16,134 nt of DNA from an uncultured Clostridia bacterium (GCA_934277495.1 CAKQUI010000047.1:1-16134); one strand, 5' to 3'. Numbered from the stretch's first letter, positions 1-7,258 are shown. The notes: generated by a model not told the origin, from the letters alone. A program made the numbers and translations.

Positions 1-19
1 GTATAATTTACTTTAATAT

Positions 20-46
20 AGTATACCAAATTGATGAACTTTTCAA
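20..46 (-). promoter_or_regulatory. possible promoter reading out of the left edge
   Basis: On the minus strand TATACT (20-25) is preceded by TG plus one base (26-28), an extended -10 pattern. TTGAAA (41-46) lies only 15 bases upstream, which is short for a -35 box. It would drive a gene beyond the left edge. The AT-rich context makes chance matches likely. Confidence 0.3.
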
Positions 47-75
47 CCCGTTTTGCTTCAAATCTTAGTATTTTT

Positions 76-573
76 TTAGGATTTGGAGCTGCTGCTGTCT
101 GCTGCATCCGGATCGGGTATGAATGTCACGAGTCTTACCGTGCCATGCTCACGGCGTGTGCTTATCCGGTATACCACCCTGTCCTTTTCTGTGCGGTCAC
201 GGACTTCGTATATCCAGCAGATCTCGGCTTCATAGCTGTTCATGCCGGATACTGATCCGGTCTTTTTCATGTCTGCAAAACGCATATCATATATATGCTC
301 ATAGTCTGTATCATCGTATGATCCGAGTTCACGGAGATCTTTTTTCAGGAGTTCTCCTGATTCGATATCTGAAAGCCTGTCTTTACCCTCGCTGTATGAA
401 ATACTGCCGCTGAGCATGCTTTCCATTATTTCGGTCCGCTTTTTAAGAAGTGCCTTTACTTCTGACTGTTCTGCACCGGATAACCCGGTGAATGATACAA
501 GTGATATACACATAAGTGCAGATACACCGGCAGCTGCCAGCGCCCTGTTCTTTACCAGAATGATTTTTCCCAT
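76..573 (-). CDS. small exported or membrane-anchored protein of unknown function
   Basis: A 165-residue protein that I do not recognise. Residues 1-9 contain two lysines and are followed by a hydrophobic segment at about 10-32, ending in a Ser-Gly-Ala that could be a signal peptidase site near residue 34. This suggests export or an N-terminal anchor. The rest is charged: residues 36-85 look helical (many Lys/Glu/Leu), residues 115-152 look like beta strands (EICWIYEVRDR, VVYRIST, VRLVTFIP), and the tail is a run of serines. The start is supported by AAAAGGAG at 580-587, six bases before the ATG. The gene lies downstream of the DUF896 gene on the same strand, behind a candidate terminator and two palindromes, so it may be its own transcription unit. 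No catalytic motif is visible and the function is unknown. Confidence 0.75.
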   Translation of the reverse strand: MGKIILVKNRALAAAGVSALMCISLVSFTGLSGAEQSEVKALLKKRTEIMESMLSGSISYSEGKDRLSDIESGELLKKDLRELGSYDDTDYEHIYDMRFADMKKTGSVSGMNSYEAEICWIYEVRDRTEKDRVVYRISTRREHGTVRLVTFIPDPDAADSSSSKS

Positions 574-591
574 TTCCCGCTCCTTTTATAA

Positions 592-620
592 CGGATATGA
601 GTGGATCGTCCTCATATCCG
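592..620 (-). repeat. perfect 10-bp inverted repeat in a gene leader
   Basis: CGGATATGAG (592-601) is followed after nine bases by its exact reverse complement CTCATATCCG (611-620). It ends five bases upstream of the ribosome binding site of the small exported protein. No T-run follows on either strand, so it does not look like a terminator. It could be a leader hairpin affecting translation or an operator for a dimeric regulator. Confidence 0.6.
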
Positions 621-622
621 CT

Positions 623-634
623 GTGATCGATCAC
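623..634. promoter_or_regulatory. 12-bp perfect palindrome, possible operator
   Basis: GTGATCGATCAC is a complete palindrome two bases from the 10-bp inverted repeat at 592-620. Together they occupy most of the leader of the small exported protein. I cannot match it to a known regulator. Confidence 0.4.
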
Positions 635-649
635 TAATAATGATAAATT

Positions 650-680
650 AAAAAGAGCGAGAAAAAGGCTGATTCCCGCT
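650..680 (-). terminator. candidate terminator after the DUF896 gene
   Basis: On the minus strand AGCGGGA (674-680) can pair with TCTCGCT (656-662), with one G-U pair and an 11-base loop. A run of five T follows at 650-654. The stem is short, so termination may be partial. It lies about 13 bases past the DUF896 stop codon. Confidence 0.45.
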
Positions 681-692
681 GTCGTTTTGTTT

Positions 693-923
693 CTATTTTT
701 GTTTTTTGCTTTCCTGCTGTTTTCTGATCTCGGCAAGCTCTTCTTCGCTGAGGTCTTCAACGAACTTGACTCTGTTCAGATGGCTTTTGAAATGCTCACG
801 GAATTTCTCTATATATTCTTTTCTGAGGGATTCCTGTTCGCTTTTCTCGTCCTCTGTAAGTCCTTCGCCTTTTGATTTTTTTGCCAGATGATTTATCCTG
901 TTCATTTTATCTTTTGATAACAT
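693..923 (-). CDS. DUF896 / YnzC family protein
   Basis: A 76-residue cytoplasmic protein that matches the DUF896 (UPF0291, YnzC-type) family as I know it. The N-terminal part has the pattern INxLAxKxKxxGLTxxEKxEQxxLRxxYxxxFR (residues 10-42), which in this family forms a compact two-helix hairpin. The C-terminal third is Glu/Lys-rich and variable. The length is normal for the family. Molecular function is not established; in Bacillus subtilis the relative ynzC sits in the yneA SOS operon. The first ATG is preceded by AAGGTGG with six bases of spacing, which favours it over the internal Met7. The gene follows phoU on the same strand but has its own near-consensus promoter at 961-989 inside the 75-base gap, so it need not depend on the pst operon. 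Confidence 0.88.
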   Translation of the reverse strand: MLSKDKMNRINHLAKKSKGEGLTEDEKSEQESLRKEYIEKFREHFKSHLNRVKFVEDLSEEELAEIRKQQESKKQK

Positions 924-960
924 TTTTTACCACCTTCATTCGCTTATTTAGACTTATTTA

Positions 961-989
961 ATAATAAGCCAGCGGCAGCAGGATGTCAA
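961..989 (-). promoter_or_regulatory. near-consensus housekeeping promoter for the DUF896 gene
   Basis: On the minus strand TTGACA (984-989) is followed after exactly 17 bases by TATTAT (961-966). That is a perfect -35 and a 5/6 -10 at ideal spacing for the vegetative sigma factor. Transcription would begin near 954-955, about 30 bases before the DUF896 start codon. Confidence 0.75.
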
Positions 990-998
990 CAGCTCATT

Positions 999-1679
999 TT
1001 ACTCTGTTTCCGTCACATCCTCTTCAGTTGAAGGTATATCTGCGTGTTTTCCTGTTATCGAGAATATCACCCACTCTGCGATATTGACAGCATGGTCGCT
1101 TATCCTTTCAAGATATTTTGCTATCATGAGGATATCCACGAAATATTCACCATTCTGTTTGTTTTCCGACACAGCGTCTATGAGTGCATTCTTGATATCC
1201 ACGAAAAGATCATCTGCCCTGTCGTCCATCTTTATGACTTCCTCTGCAAGCTCCATGTCTTTTTTTACGAAAGAATCGACACTTTTTGTGACCATTTCTA
1301 TAGATGTTTCCGACATTGCAGCTATTATATCGGGGCATATGCTTCTGCTGCTGTCATGGATGGTCTTTGTTATCTCAGCGATATCATAAGCCTGGTCGCC
1401 TATTCTTTCCATATCTGAGATCATCTTCAGTGCAGCGGATACGAGTCTCAGATCCTTTGCCACAGGCTGCTGTCTGAGAAGCAGATTATAGCATATGCCT
1501 TCTATCTCACGCTCCATATCATCGATGATCCTGTCGGTCTCGAATGTTTTTTCACGCAGTTCATCGCCGTTTTCATCAAGGGACTTCATTGCATATGTTA
1601 TAGCTTCTTCGCAGTGCTCTCCCATGGTGATGAGCATATTGTTGAGTTCTTTCAGTTCCTGGTCGTATCTGTCACGCAT
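999..1679 (-). CDS. phoU: phosphate transport system regulator PhoU
   Basis: A 226-residue all-helical protein with the two PhoU repeats expected of the family. Each repeat carries the signature helix: MERIGDQAYDIAE at residues 90-102 and LERISDHAVNIAE at 190-202. The acidic clusters that bind metal ions in PhoU structures are present (ETDRIIDDME 47-56, KMDDRADD 150-157). PhoU is a cytoplasmic protein that damps Pst uptake and, where the kinase PhoR is present, represses Pho signalling when phosphate is plentiful. Its ATG shares one base with the pstB stop codon, giving TAATG, and GGGAGG lies just upstream inside pstB, so translation of the two is probably coupled. It is the last gene of pstSCAB-phoU. 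The C-terminal 15 residues are acidic and variable. No phoPR pair is present in the window. Confidence 0.96.
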   Translation of the reverse strand: MRDRYDQELKELNNMLITMGEHCEEAITYAMKSLDENGDELREKTFETDRIIDDMEREIEGICYNLLLRQQPVAKDLRLVSAALKMISDMERIGDQAYDIAEITKTIHDSSRSICPDIIAAMSETSIEMVTKSVDSFVKKDMELAEEVIKMDDRADDLFVDIKNALIDAVSENKQNGEYFVDILMIAKYLERISDHAVNIAEWVIFSITGKHADIPSTEEDVTETE

Positions 1680-2428
1680 TATCCAAACCTCCCTGTGATA
1701 TAATCTTCTGTCCTCTTGTCCTGCGGATCAGAAAACAGCTTCTGCGTATCGTTGAATTCTATGATCTCTCCCAGCAGGAAAAATGCTGTTTTGTCTGATA
1801 TCCTCGCTGCCTGCTGCATATTATGAGTGACCATTATTATCGTATAGTCTTTTTTCAACTCGATGGCAAGATCCTCGATCTTCGATGTGGATATAGGGTC
1901 GAGAGCTGATGTAGGTTCATCCATGAGTATGACTTCCGGTTCTACGGCCAGAGCTCTTGCGATACATAGTCTCTGCTGCTGACCTCCAGAAAGTCCCAGT
2001 GCACTTTTGTTCAGTCTGTCCTTGAACTCATCCCATATAGCTACGTCTCTGAGGGATTTTTCGACTATATCGTCGAGCTTTGCTTTGCTCCTGATGCCGT
2101 GTGTACGTGGACCGTAAGCGATATTGTCGTAAATGCTCATAGGAAAAGGATTTGGTTTCTGGAAAACCATACCTACTCTTTTTCTAAGAGCGTTCACATC
2201 GGTGTTTTCGTATATGTCTTTTCCGTCCAGCAGCACTTTTCCATCTATCCTGCAGTCGCTCACAAGATCGTTCATGCGGTTCAGCGTTTTCAGAAGTGTG
2301 GACTTGCCGCATCCTGACGGTCCGATAAAAGCAGTTATCTCTTTTTCGGAAACTTTCAGATTTATGTTTTTCAGAGCCTTGAAGTCTCCGTAGTACAAGT
2401 CAAGATCCTGTATTGTGTATTTCTCCAT
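1679..2428 (-). CDS. pstB: phosphate ABC transporter ATP-binding protein PstB
   Basis: A 249-residue ABC ATPase that powers high-affinity phosphate import at the inner face of the membrane. All motifs are intact: Walker [10 protein letters not shown] (36-44), Q-loop Gln90, signature LSGGQQQRL (146-154), Walker B VILMDEP (166-172), D-loop SALD (174-177) and the switch His202. [18 protein letters not shown] after the Q-loop is typical of PstB and separates it from other ABC subunits. The length matches the family. The start codon lies five bases after the pstA stop, with GAGGT overlapping that stop codon as ribosome binding site. It works with the PstC/PstA channel and the PstS receptor encoded upstream. 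Confidence 0.97.
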   Translation of the reverse strand: MEKYTIQDLDLYYGDFKALKNINLKVSEKEITAFIGPSGCGKSTLLKTLNRMNDLVSDCRIDGKVLLDGKDIYENTDVNALRKRVGMVFQKPNPFPMSIYDNIAYGPRTHGIRSKAKLDDIVEKSLRDVAIWDEFKDRLNKSALGLSGGQQQRLCIARALAVEPEVILMDEPTSALDPISTSKIEDLAIELKKDYTIIMVTHNMQQAARISDKTAFFLLGEIIEFNDTQKLFSDPQDKRTEDYITGRFG

Positions 2429-2433
2429 TTCAG

Positions 2434-3264
2434 TTACCTCATTGCTAATTTCTTTGCCACCAGTCCGGACAGAGCATTTATGCCTATCACCAGTACCAGC
2501 AGTACAACAGCCGTTGCAAATGCTTCATTAGTGTAAAGTCCTTCGGACATGAGTGCGTACATGTGTACAGAAAGCGTCCTTGCCGAGTCGAATATGCTGC
2601 CAGGAACTTTGGCTACGGTACCTGCTGTGAAGATAAGTGCGGCACTTTCTCCGACTATCCTTCCTACAGCCAGTATCATTCCTGCCAGTATGCCGGGTAC
2701 TGCACATGGCAGTATCAGTCTGAATATGGTGTGCAGTTTGCCTGCACCCAGTCCGAAGCTGCCTTCTCTGTACGCATCAGGTACTGAAAGCAGTGCCTCT
2801 TCTGTGGTCCTTATTATCAGCGGCAGTATCATTATCGCCAGTGTCACGGCTCCGGCTATCAGTGAATAGCTCCAGCCAAGGGTTATGACAAAGAGTATGT
2901 ATCCGAACAGACCGTATACTATCGATGGTATACCGGAAAGTGTTTCTGTGGTAAGTCTTATGAACTTTACGATACGGCTTGATCTGCTGGAATACTCTGT
3001 AAGGTATATCGCTGAAAATATACCTGCAGGGACAGCCATTGCCAGGGACAGCACTGTCATAAACAGCGTGTTTATCATAGCCGGCATCATCGACATATTG
3101 TCTGTGCTGAATTTCCATGCGAACAGCGATGCATGTATGTTAGGCACGCCTTTTATAAGTATGTATCCCACAAGTGACAGAAGTATACCTGCAGTTATCA
3201 ATGCTGAAAGATGGACCAGTATGTAAAGGACCATCGAACCAGGTTTCCTTCCTTTTATCATCAT
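2434..3264 (-). CDS. pstA: phosphate ABC transporter permease PstA
   Basis: A 276-residue inner-membrane permease with about six hydrophobic segments (near 13-38, 65-88, 112-130, 133-155, 188-208 and 250-270). The cytoplasmic EAA-type loop that docks on the ATPase is at 167-186 ([20 protein letters not shown]). [17 protein letters not shown] (106-122) is characteristic of PstA/PstC. It pairs with PstC to form the phosphate channel. The gene overlaps pstC by the ATGA arrangement. There are two consecutive ATG codons; GGGAGG is eight bases before the first and eleven before the second, so the first is preferred. Confidence 0.95.
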   Translation of the reverse strand: MMIKGRKPGSMVLYILVHLSALITAGILLSLVGYILIKGVPNIHASLFAWKFSTDNMSMMPAMINTLFMTVLSLAMAVPAGIFSAIYLTEYSSRSSRIVKFIRLTTETLSGIPSIVYGLFGYILFVITLGWSYSLIAGAVTLAIMILPLIIRTTEEALLSVPDAYREGSFGLGAGKLHTIFRLILPCAVPGILAGMILAVGRIVGESAALIFTAGTVAKVPGSIFDSARTLSVHMYALMSEGLYTNEAFATAVVLLVLVIGINALSGLVAKKLAMR

Positions 3265-4112
3265 TGCTGTGACCTCCCTTTTATAGCTGACAGTGTTATA
3301 TTGATTATCAGTATGAATACGAACAGGACTACTGCTGTTGCTATCAGTGCTTCTCTGTGGAGTCCTGCTGCATATCCCATCTCCAGGACTATGTTGGCGG
3401 TCAGGGTCCTTACGCCGTCGGTCACAGCGGAAGGCATTATCGCCTGATTGCCGCAGACCATAACTACTGCCATCGTTTCGCCTATGGCTCTGCCGATACC
3501 AAGTACCACGCCTGCCAGTATGCCCATCTTAGCTGCGGGAAGTACTGTTTTGAATATGCTGCGTTCCTTTGATGCTCCAAGTGCCAGGGCGCCTTCGTAA
3601 TACTGGTTCGGGACAGCCCTTATATTCGATTCAGCGATACCGATGATAGTCGGAAGTATCATTATCCCCAGCAGCACCGAAGCTGCCAGAAGGCTTTTAC
3701 CGCTGCCGCCCAGTGTGTTCTGTATTATCGGCACTATCACCATCAGACCGAAGAATCCGTATACTATCGAAGGTATACCTGCCAGAAGTTCTATTGCAGG
3801 TTTCAGGAATCTGTATATCCCCGGCGGACAGTACTCAGCCATGTATACTGCGCAGAAGATCCCGATGGGAACTCCGATGATTATCGCACCTGCTGTGACA
3901 TATATACTTCCTATTATCATTGGGAATATTCCGTAAAGCCCCTGACCGGGTTTCCACGAACTGCCTGAAAGGAAATCGGCAAAACCGATTTCCTTCATGG
4001 CTGGTACTCCGCTTGCGAAGAGGAATATACATATCAGCAGTACGGCGATGATCGAGACACAGGCTGCTGCAAAGAACACTGCTTTCATTATTGTTTCACT
4101 GTATTGTCTCAT
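3261..4112 (-). CDS. pstC: phosphate ABC transporter permease PstC
   Basis: The second membrane subunit of the phosphate importer, 283 residues with about six hydrophobic segments. The EAA loop (YEGALALGASKERSIFKTVLP) is near residues 172-192, and the family pattern [16 protein letters not shown] is near 108-123. AIGETMAVVMVCGN (209-222) is typical of PstC rather than PstA. I place the start at 4112: GAAGGTG (4120-4126) is seven bases from this ATG but only one base from an in-frame ATG two codons upstream at 4118, which is too close for normal initiation. Use of 4118 would add two residues. The 3' end overlaps pstA (ATGA). The gene follows pstS after about 30 bases. Confidence 0.95.
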   Translation of the reverse strand: MRQYSETIMKAVFFAAACVSIIAVLLICIFLFASGVPAMKEIGFADFLSGSSWKPGQGLYGIFPMIIGSIYVTAGAIIIGVPIGIFCAVYMAEYCPPGIYRFLKPAIELLAGIPSIVYGFFGLMVIVPIIQNTLGGSGKSLLAASVLLGIMILPTIIGIAESNIRAVPNQYYEGALALGASKERSIFKTVLPAAKMGILAGVVLGIGRAIGETMAVVMVCGNQAIMPSAVTDGVRTLTANIVLEMGYAAGLHREALIATAVVLFVFILIINITLSAIKGRSQQ

Positions 4113-4143
4113 TGTCATACACCTTCAGCTTTCTGTCAGTAAC

Positions 4144-5022
4144 TTATTTGATATCAGCCCAGTCAGTTGTTTCGCCTGTGAAGATCTTCATGATCTGATC
4201 TGTTGTAAGTTCGCTGACGCTGTTGTCGTTGTTCACGATGACTGCTATACCGTCAAGGGCGATCTGCTGGCTGTCGAGCCCTTCTTTAGCTTCTGAATCG
4301 TCCAGTGCTCTTGATGCCATACCGATGTCGCATACGCCTTCTATAGTACTCTGGATGCCTGCGCCTGAACCTGTCTGCTGGATCTCGATGTCAACTCCGC
4401 TGTTGAGCTTCTTGTAATTGTCTGCCAGAACTTCCATTACAGGAGCTACTGATGTCGAACCTGCCAGTGTCACTGTGCCTTTGAGTCCGGATGCCTTGTA
4501 TGATTTAGCATCCTTGGCTTCTGAGATATATCCTTCTTTTTCGATGATCTGCTGACCTTCTTTACTCATTATGTAGTTCACGAAGTCCTGCGGGAGCTCT
4601 TTGAGCTTGCCTTTTGTTACGATGTTGAACGGTCTCTGGAGTTTGTAGTCTCCGCTCTTAACTGTGTCTACTGAAGCTTCGACGCCGTCTACCTTGACTG
4701 ACTTTACGCTGTCATCAAGTGATCCCAGTGAAACGTATCCGATAGCGTTAGGATTGTCTGCCACTGACTGGAGAACTACTGATGTGCTGTTTGATATCTC
4801 TGCTGTATCTACCGTTTTATCTACATCGTCCTGGAGTACTCCGGTAAGCTCTGTGAATGCATCTCTTGTTCCGGAACCTTCTTCTCTGGAAATGACTGTG
4901 ATGCTGCCTTTGTCCTTTGAGCTGCTGTCGCTGCTGCCGCTATTTCCGCAGCCTGCCAGGCCGATAGTCATTACTGCTGCCACTCCCAGTGCGATAACTT
5001 TTGCTAATCTGTTTTTTTTCAT
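4144..5022 (-). CDS. pstS: phosphate-binding lipoprotein PstS with permuted domain order
   Basis: A 292-residue extracellular receptor that captures phosphate and hands it to PstCA. It has a lysine-rich start, a hydrophobic signal and a lipobox LAGC (22-25), so Cys25 should be lipidated; a Ser-rich linker follows. The motifs occur in an unusual order. The segment that normally forms the second half comes first: ITVISREEGSGTRD (41-54, with Arg46, Ser50, Gly51 and Thr52 as phosphate ligands), then AIGYVSLGSL (93-102) and FVNYIMSKEGQQII (147-160). The segment that normally starts the mature protein comes second: LAGSTSVAPVME (186-197), QQTGSGAGIQ (215-224), CDIGMASR (231-238), ALDGIAVIVN (255-264) and IFTGETTDW (280-288). 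Joining the C-terminus to residue 40 would restore the usual order. The frame is intact and a strong AAAGGAGG precedes the ATG. It is the first gene of the pst operon. Confidence 0.93.
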   Translation of the reverse strand: MKKNRLAKVIALGVAAVMTIGLAGCGNSGSSDSSSKDKGSITVISREEGSGTRDAFTELTGVLQDDVDKTVDTAEISNSTSVVLQSVADNPNAIGYVSLGSLDDSVKSVKVDGVEASVDTVKSGDYKLQRPFNIVTKGKLKELPQDFVNYIMSKEGQQIIEKEGYISEAKDAKSYKASGLKGTVTLAGSTSVAPVMEVLADNYKKLNSGVDIEIQQTGSGAGIQSTIEGVCDIGMASRALDDSEAKEGLDSQQIALDGIAVIVNNDNSVSELTTDQIMKIFTGETTDWADIK

Positions 5023-5078
5023 TTTTCTTTTCCTCCTTTGAAAGAAACATTTCTGTTTTCCTCTCGTTTACAAGTATC

Positions 5079-5133
5079 ATTATATGGGGTGAATGTTAAT
5101 TTCAGAATCACGCTGAAGTAAAGTCTGTGTAAA
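5079..5133 (-). promoter_or_regulatory. pstS promoter with PhoP-box-like repeats
   Basis: On the minus strand a perfect TATAAT lies at 5079-5084, but the hexamer 17 bases upstream (TTCTGA) is a poor -35, as expected for an activated promoter. Upstream are TTTACA (5128-5133) and TTTACT (5117-5122), spaced 11 bases start to start, and TTAACA (5094-5099). Further TTnACA-like hexamers occur at 5153-5158 and 5169-5174. PhoP of Bacillus binds direct repeats of TT(A/C/T)ACA with about 11-base periodicity, so phosphate-starvation control by a PhoP-type regulator is plausible. The regulator is not in the window. Confidence 0.5.
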
Positions 5134-5175
5134 GAAAATGCCTGTTATGGCATGTTGACGGGTATTTATGTTAAG

Positions 5176-5208
5176 AAAAAAAGAACATGCTCATCACATG
5201 TTCTTTTT
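5176..5208 (-). terminator. strong terminator after the L,D-transpeptidase gene
   Basis: A perfect 12-bp stem (5178-5189 with 5197-5208) closes a seven-base loop. On the minus strand it runs straight into seven T (5176-5182). It lies about 20 bases past the stop codon of the transpeptidase and insulates the pst promoter from it. Confidence 0.85.
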
Positions 5209-5227
5209 CAGTATATGTTTATGTAGT

Positions 5228-6448
5228 TTATCTTCTTTCTGTTCCTGATACGTCCGGCTTAACGGTATAATGTACAGTCTTCGATGTCTTGATTGAAGAT
5301 TTATATTTGTTTGTAACACTGTATGTCACTGTATATTCTCCGAACTCGGTGAATTTATATTTCTTTGCGTCATCATAGCTGCACACTGTAGGCGTTGAAG
5401 CTGTTTCGTCACCGGCGTCACCCTGAAGCATAACAGTCGTCTTTATGGCCTTCGTCCTGTCGCAGCTCTTCTGTTTTGCCGTTATGCCTTTAAGCAGATC
5501 TACCGTCTCACCCTGTGTAACGGTCTTCGTCTGCGGAACGCCCTTCAGCTCAGGTTTCGAATTGTCGGTAACGCTGACATAGAAGTTCAGGCGGGAAGTC
5601 TGTCTGCAGTACTTGTAATATGCTTTGTAGGTGATCTTGTAGTATGCTACCTTATCCTTGTATTTTGCGGATTTCTTAGTGTCCAGGGATTTCACCTTGA
5701 CCCATTTGTCATCCTTATTTAGATATATACCGTGTACCTTCACTGCTGATGTGAGGTCCTTGAACGTGTTAGGGTCTTTTGCAGTGACGTATTTTTTGAT
5801 ATTGTAGCTGCCTCCGTAACTTACAGTTTTGCTTTTCTTGCTGGATATCTTTATCACAGGTCCCGGCATACGGAAGTTCGGGTTCTTGGAATCAGGATCT
5901 GTCGGATCCCAGCCATGCTTGAAGCTGACTTTAAGCGGTTTCGGTTTACCGAGAGGTCCTTTGCTCTTGCTTCTGAATATCACTACTTTAGTCCCCTGCG
6001 GGCACATTTCGGATATCCATTTGGCGTCCATCACGGAAAGTCTGATACATCCGTGGGAACAGCTTGTCCCCAGTTTATTGTACTCTTTGCCGATTATCTT
6101 GTTCTTGGCTTTCTTGCTGTATGGCACAGAATGGAACAGGTAATTGCCGTTTATGACGGTGCTGTACTGTCCCCATACATTGCCGACCAGCTTGCACCAG
6201 CCTATCTTCTGTTTCAGTCTGAACGTGCCTGTCGGCGTCAGTTTGCCGCCTGAGGAACATACCATCGCTTTGATAGGCTTGTATTTTTTGCCCGATTTCT
6301 TGTATATCGTGACAACATTGGTCTGCGTATTTACTTTTATCTGGTATGTATCTTTGCTTGCAGCACTGACGTCAGCTGTATTCAGAACGAATACTGACAT
6401 CAGCATCATAAGCATGATGATAAAAGCCGTTATTCTTTTTTTCTTCAT
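5228..6448 (-). CDS. secreted L,D-transpeptidase (YkuD domain) with long C-terminal extension
   Basis: A 406-residue exported protein. Residues 1-30 form a signal peptide (basic start, hydrophobic core, VSA cleavage site). A YkuD catalytic domain at about 34-160 carries His106 and the signature SHGCIRL (131-137) with nucleophile Cys134 and Arg136. Such enzymes make 3-3 cross-links between diaminopimelate residues in peptidoglycan or attach proteins to it. The remaining 240 residues are lysine-rich and look like two beta-sandwich modules, the second (about 295-396) resembling bacterial Ig- or cadherin-like repeats (VTVTQGETVDL, EFGEYTVTYSVTN). They may bind the wall. I chose the ATG at 6448 because AAAGGA lies seven bases upstream and the signal peptide begins there; an upstream in-frame GTG at 6490 lacks both. 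It follows nadE by 66 bases with no clear promoter between, and ends at a strong terminator. Confidence 0.9.
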   Translation of the reverse strand: MKKKRITAFIIMLMMLMSVFVLNTADVSAASKDTYQIKVNTQTNVVTIYKKSGKKYKPIKAMVCSSGGKLTPTGTFRLKQKIGWCKLVGNVWGQYSTVINGNYLFHSVPYSKKAKNKIIGKEYNKLGTSCSHGCIRLSVMDAKWISEMCPQGTKVVIFRSKSKGPLGKPKPLKVSFKHGWDPTDPDSKNPNFRMPGPVIKISSKKSKTVSYGGSYNIKKYVTAKDPNTFKDLTSAVKVHGIYLNKDDKWVKVKSLDTKKSAKYKDKVAYYKITYKAYYKYCRQTSRLNFYVSVTDNSKPELKGVPQTKTVTQGETVDLLKGITAKQKSCDRTKAIKTTVMLQGDAGDETASTPTVCSYDDAKKYKFTEFGEYTVTYSVTNKYKSSIKTSKTVHYTVKPDVSGTERR

Positions 6449-6514
6449 ATATATATCCTTTCCGAAAGCCGCAGGGTATTGCTGCAGCACGCTGAAATAT
6501 ATTTTTTAAGTTGC

Positions 6515-7258
6515 TTATTCAGCCGGATCATATTTGAATGAAGGCATCAGCTGGAGTTTGAACAGGTTTGCTTTGTGCATCCTGTCGATCTTCTCTTTTG
6601 TCGCTTCGTCTTCGCACACGCCTTCTCTGATATAGCGGTCAAGGACAGCATATGTGAATCCAAGGTTGTCTTCGTCTGTTTTGCCGCAGAGGCCATCGAT
6701 AGGAACTTTGTCCACGAACATGTCCGGAAGCCCTGCAGCTCTTCCTACAGCTTTGACTTCCTGTACAGTCAGATTGGAAAGAGGGCTGAAATCGCCTGCC
6801 CCGTCTCCATACTTCGTAGCGTAACCCACCCAGTCTTCGGAAAGGTTGCATGTATTGGCTACTCTGCCGTTGACAGTCTGCGATACTGCGTAGAGCGCTG
6901 ACATCCTCAGTCTTGGCGGTAGATTTATCTTTGCCTGGCCTTCGAAGGAATCGAAATACTTGTCCAGCTGTTTAAGTACGCCGTCGTAAGCATCCTTGAT
7001 ATTTATGACGATACTTTCTATACCGAGATGCTCTGCCAGCTTGTGGGAAACGTCTATGTCGAACTGCTCTCCGTTTGGCATCATCACGCCGAAAACACGG
7101 TCTGCACCTAACGCCTCGACACAAAGTGCAGCTACTACAGAGCTGTCCTTGCCTCCGGACAGTCCAACGACTGCTTTGCAGCCTTTACCGTTCTCCTCGA
7201 ACCATGCTCTTATCCATTCAACTATATCGTTTTTGATTTTTTCTGCATTGAAACTCAT
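6515..7258 (-). CDS. nadE: NAD+ synthetase, ammonia-dependent type
   Basis: Makes NAD+ from nicotinate adenine dinucleotide, ATP and ammonia in the last step of NAD biosynthesis. The 247-residue length is that of the stand-alone synthetase with no N-terminal glutaminase domain. The PP-loop SGGKDSS is at 34-40. The family segment from NTCNLSEDWVGYATKYGDGA (135-154) to DFSPLSNLT (156-164) binds deamido-NAD, and PIDGLCGKTDEDNLGFTY (186-203) is the usual second substrate loop. GAGGT six bases before the ATG fixes the start. It lies about 90 bases after the metallo-hydrolase gene on the same strand; an 11-bp palindrome, TAACAGTGTTA, sits in that gap. The adjacent L,D-transpeptidase may be co-transcribed, although no functional link is evident. 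Confidence 0.95.
   Translation of the reverse strand: MSFNAEKIKNDIVEWIRAWFEENGKGCKAVVGLSGGKDSSVVAALCVEALGADRVFGVMMPNGEQFDIDVSHKLAEHLGIESIVINIKDAYDGVLKQLDKYFDSFEGQAKINLPPRLRMSALYAVSQTVNGRVANTCNLSEDWVGYATKYGDGAGDFSPLSNLTVQEVKAVGRAAGLPDMFVDKVPIDGLCGKTDEDNLGFTYAVLDRYIREGVCEDEATKEKIDRMHKANLFKLQLMPSFKYDPAE

Noticed and set aside
443..760. 105-codon minus-strand open frame spanning the gap between the DUF896 and exported-protein genes
   Set aside because: It overlaps both better supported genes in another frame and crosses the terminator and palindromes. A hydrophobic stretch in it is likely a by-product of T-rich sequence.
4144..5022. Frameshift or assembly error as the cause of the odd PstS motif order
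   Set aside because: The reading frame is continuous, has one signal peptide and one stop, contains each half exactly once, and the operon around it is normal.
5138..5153. ATGCC-n6-GGCAT inverted repeat upstream of pstS
   Set aside because: The stem is only five base pairs with no T-run; too short to claim as a terminator or operator.
6449..6490. GTG start giving a longer L,D-transpeptidase
   Set aside because: The signal peptide and the AAAGGA site both point to the ATG at 6448.
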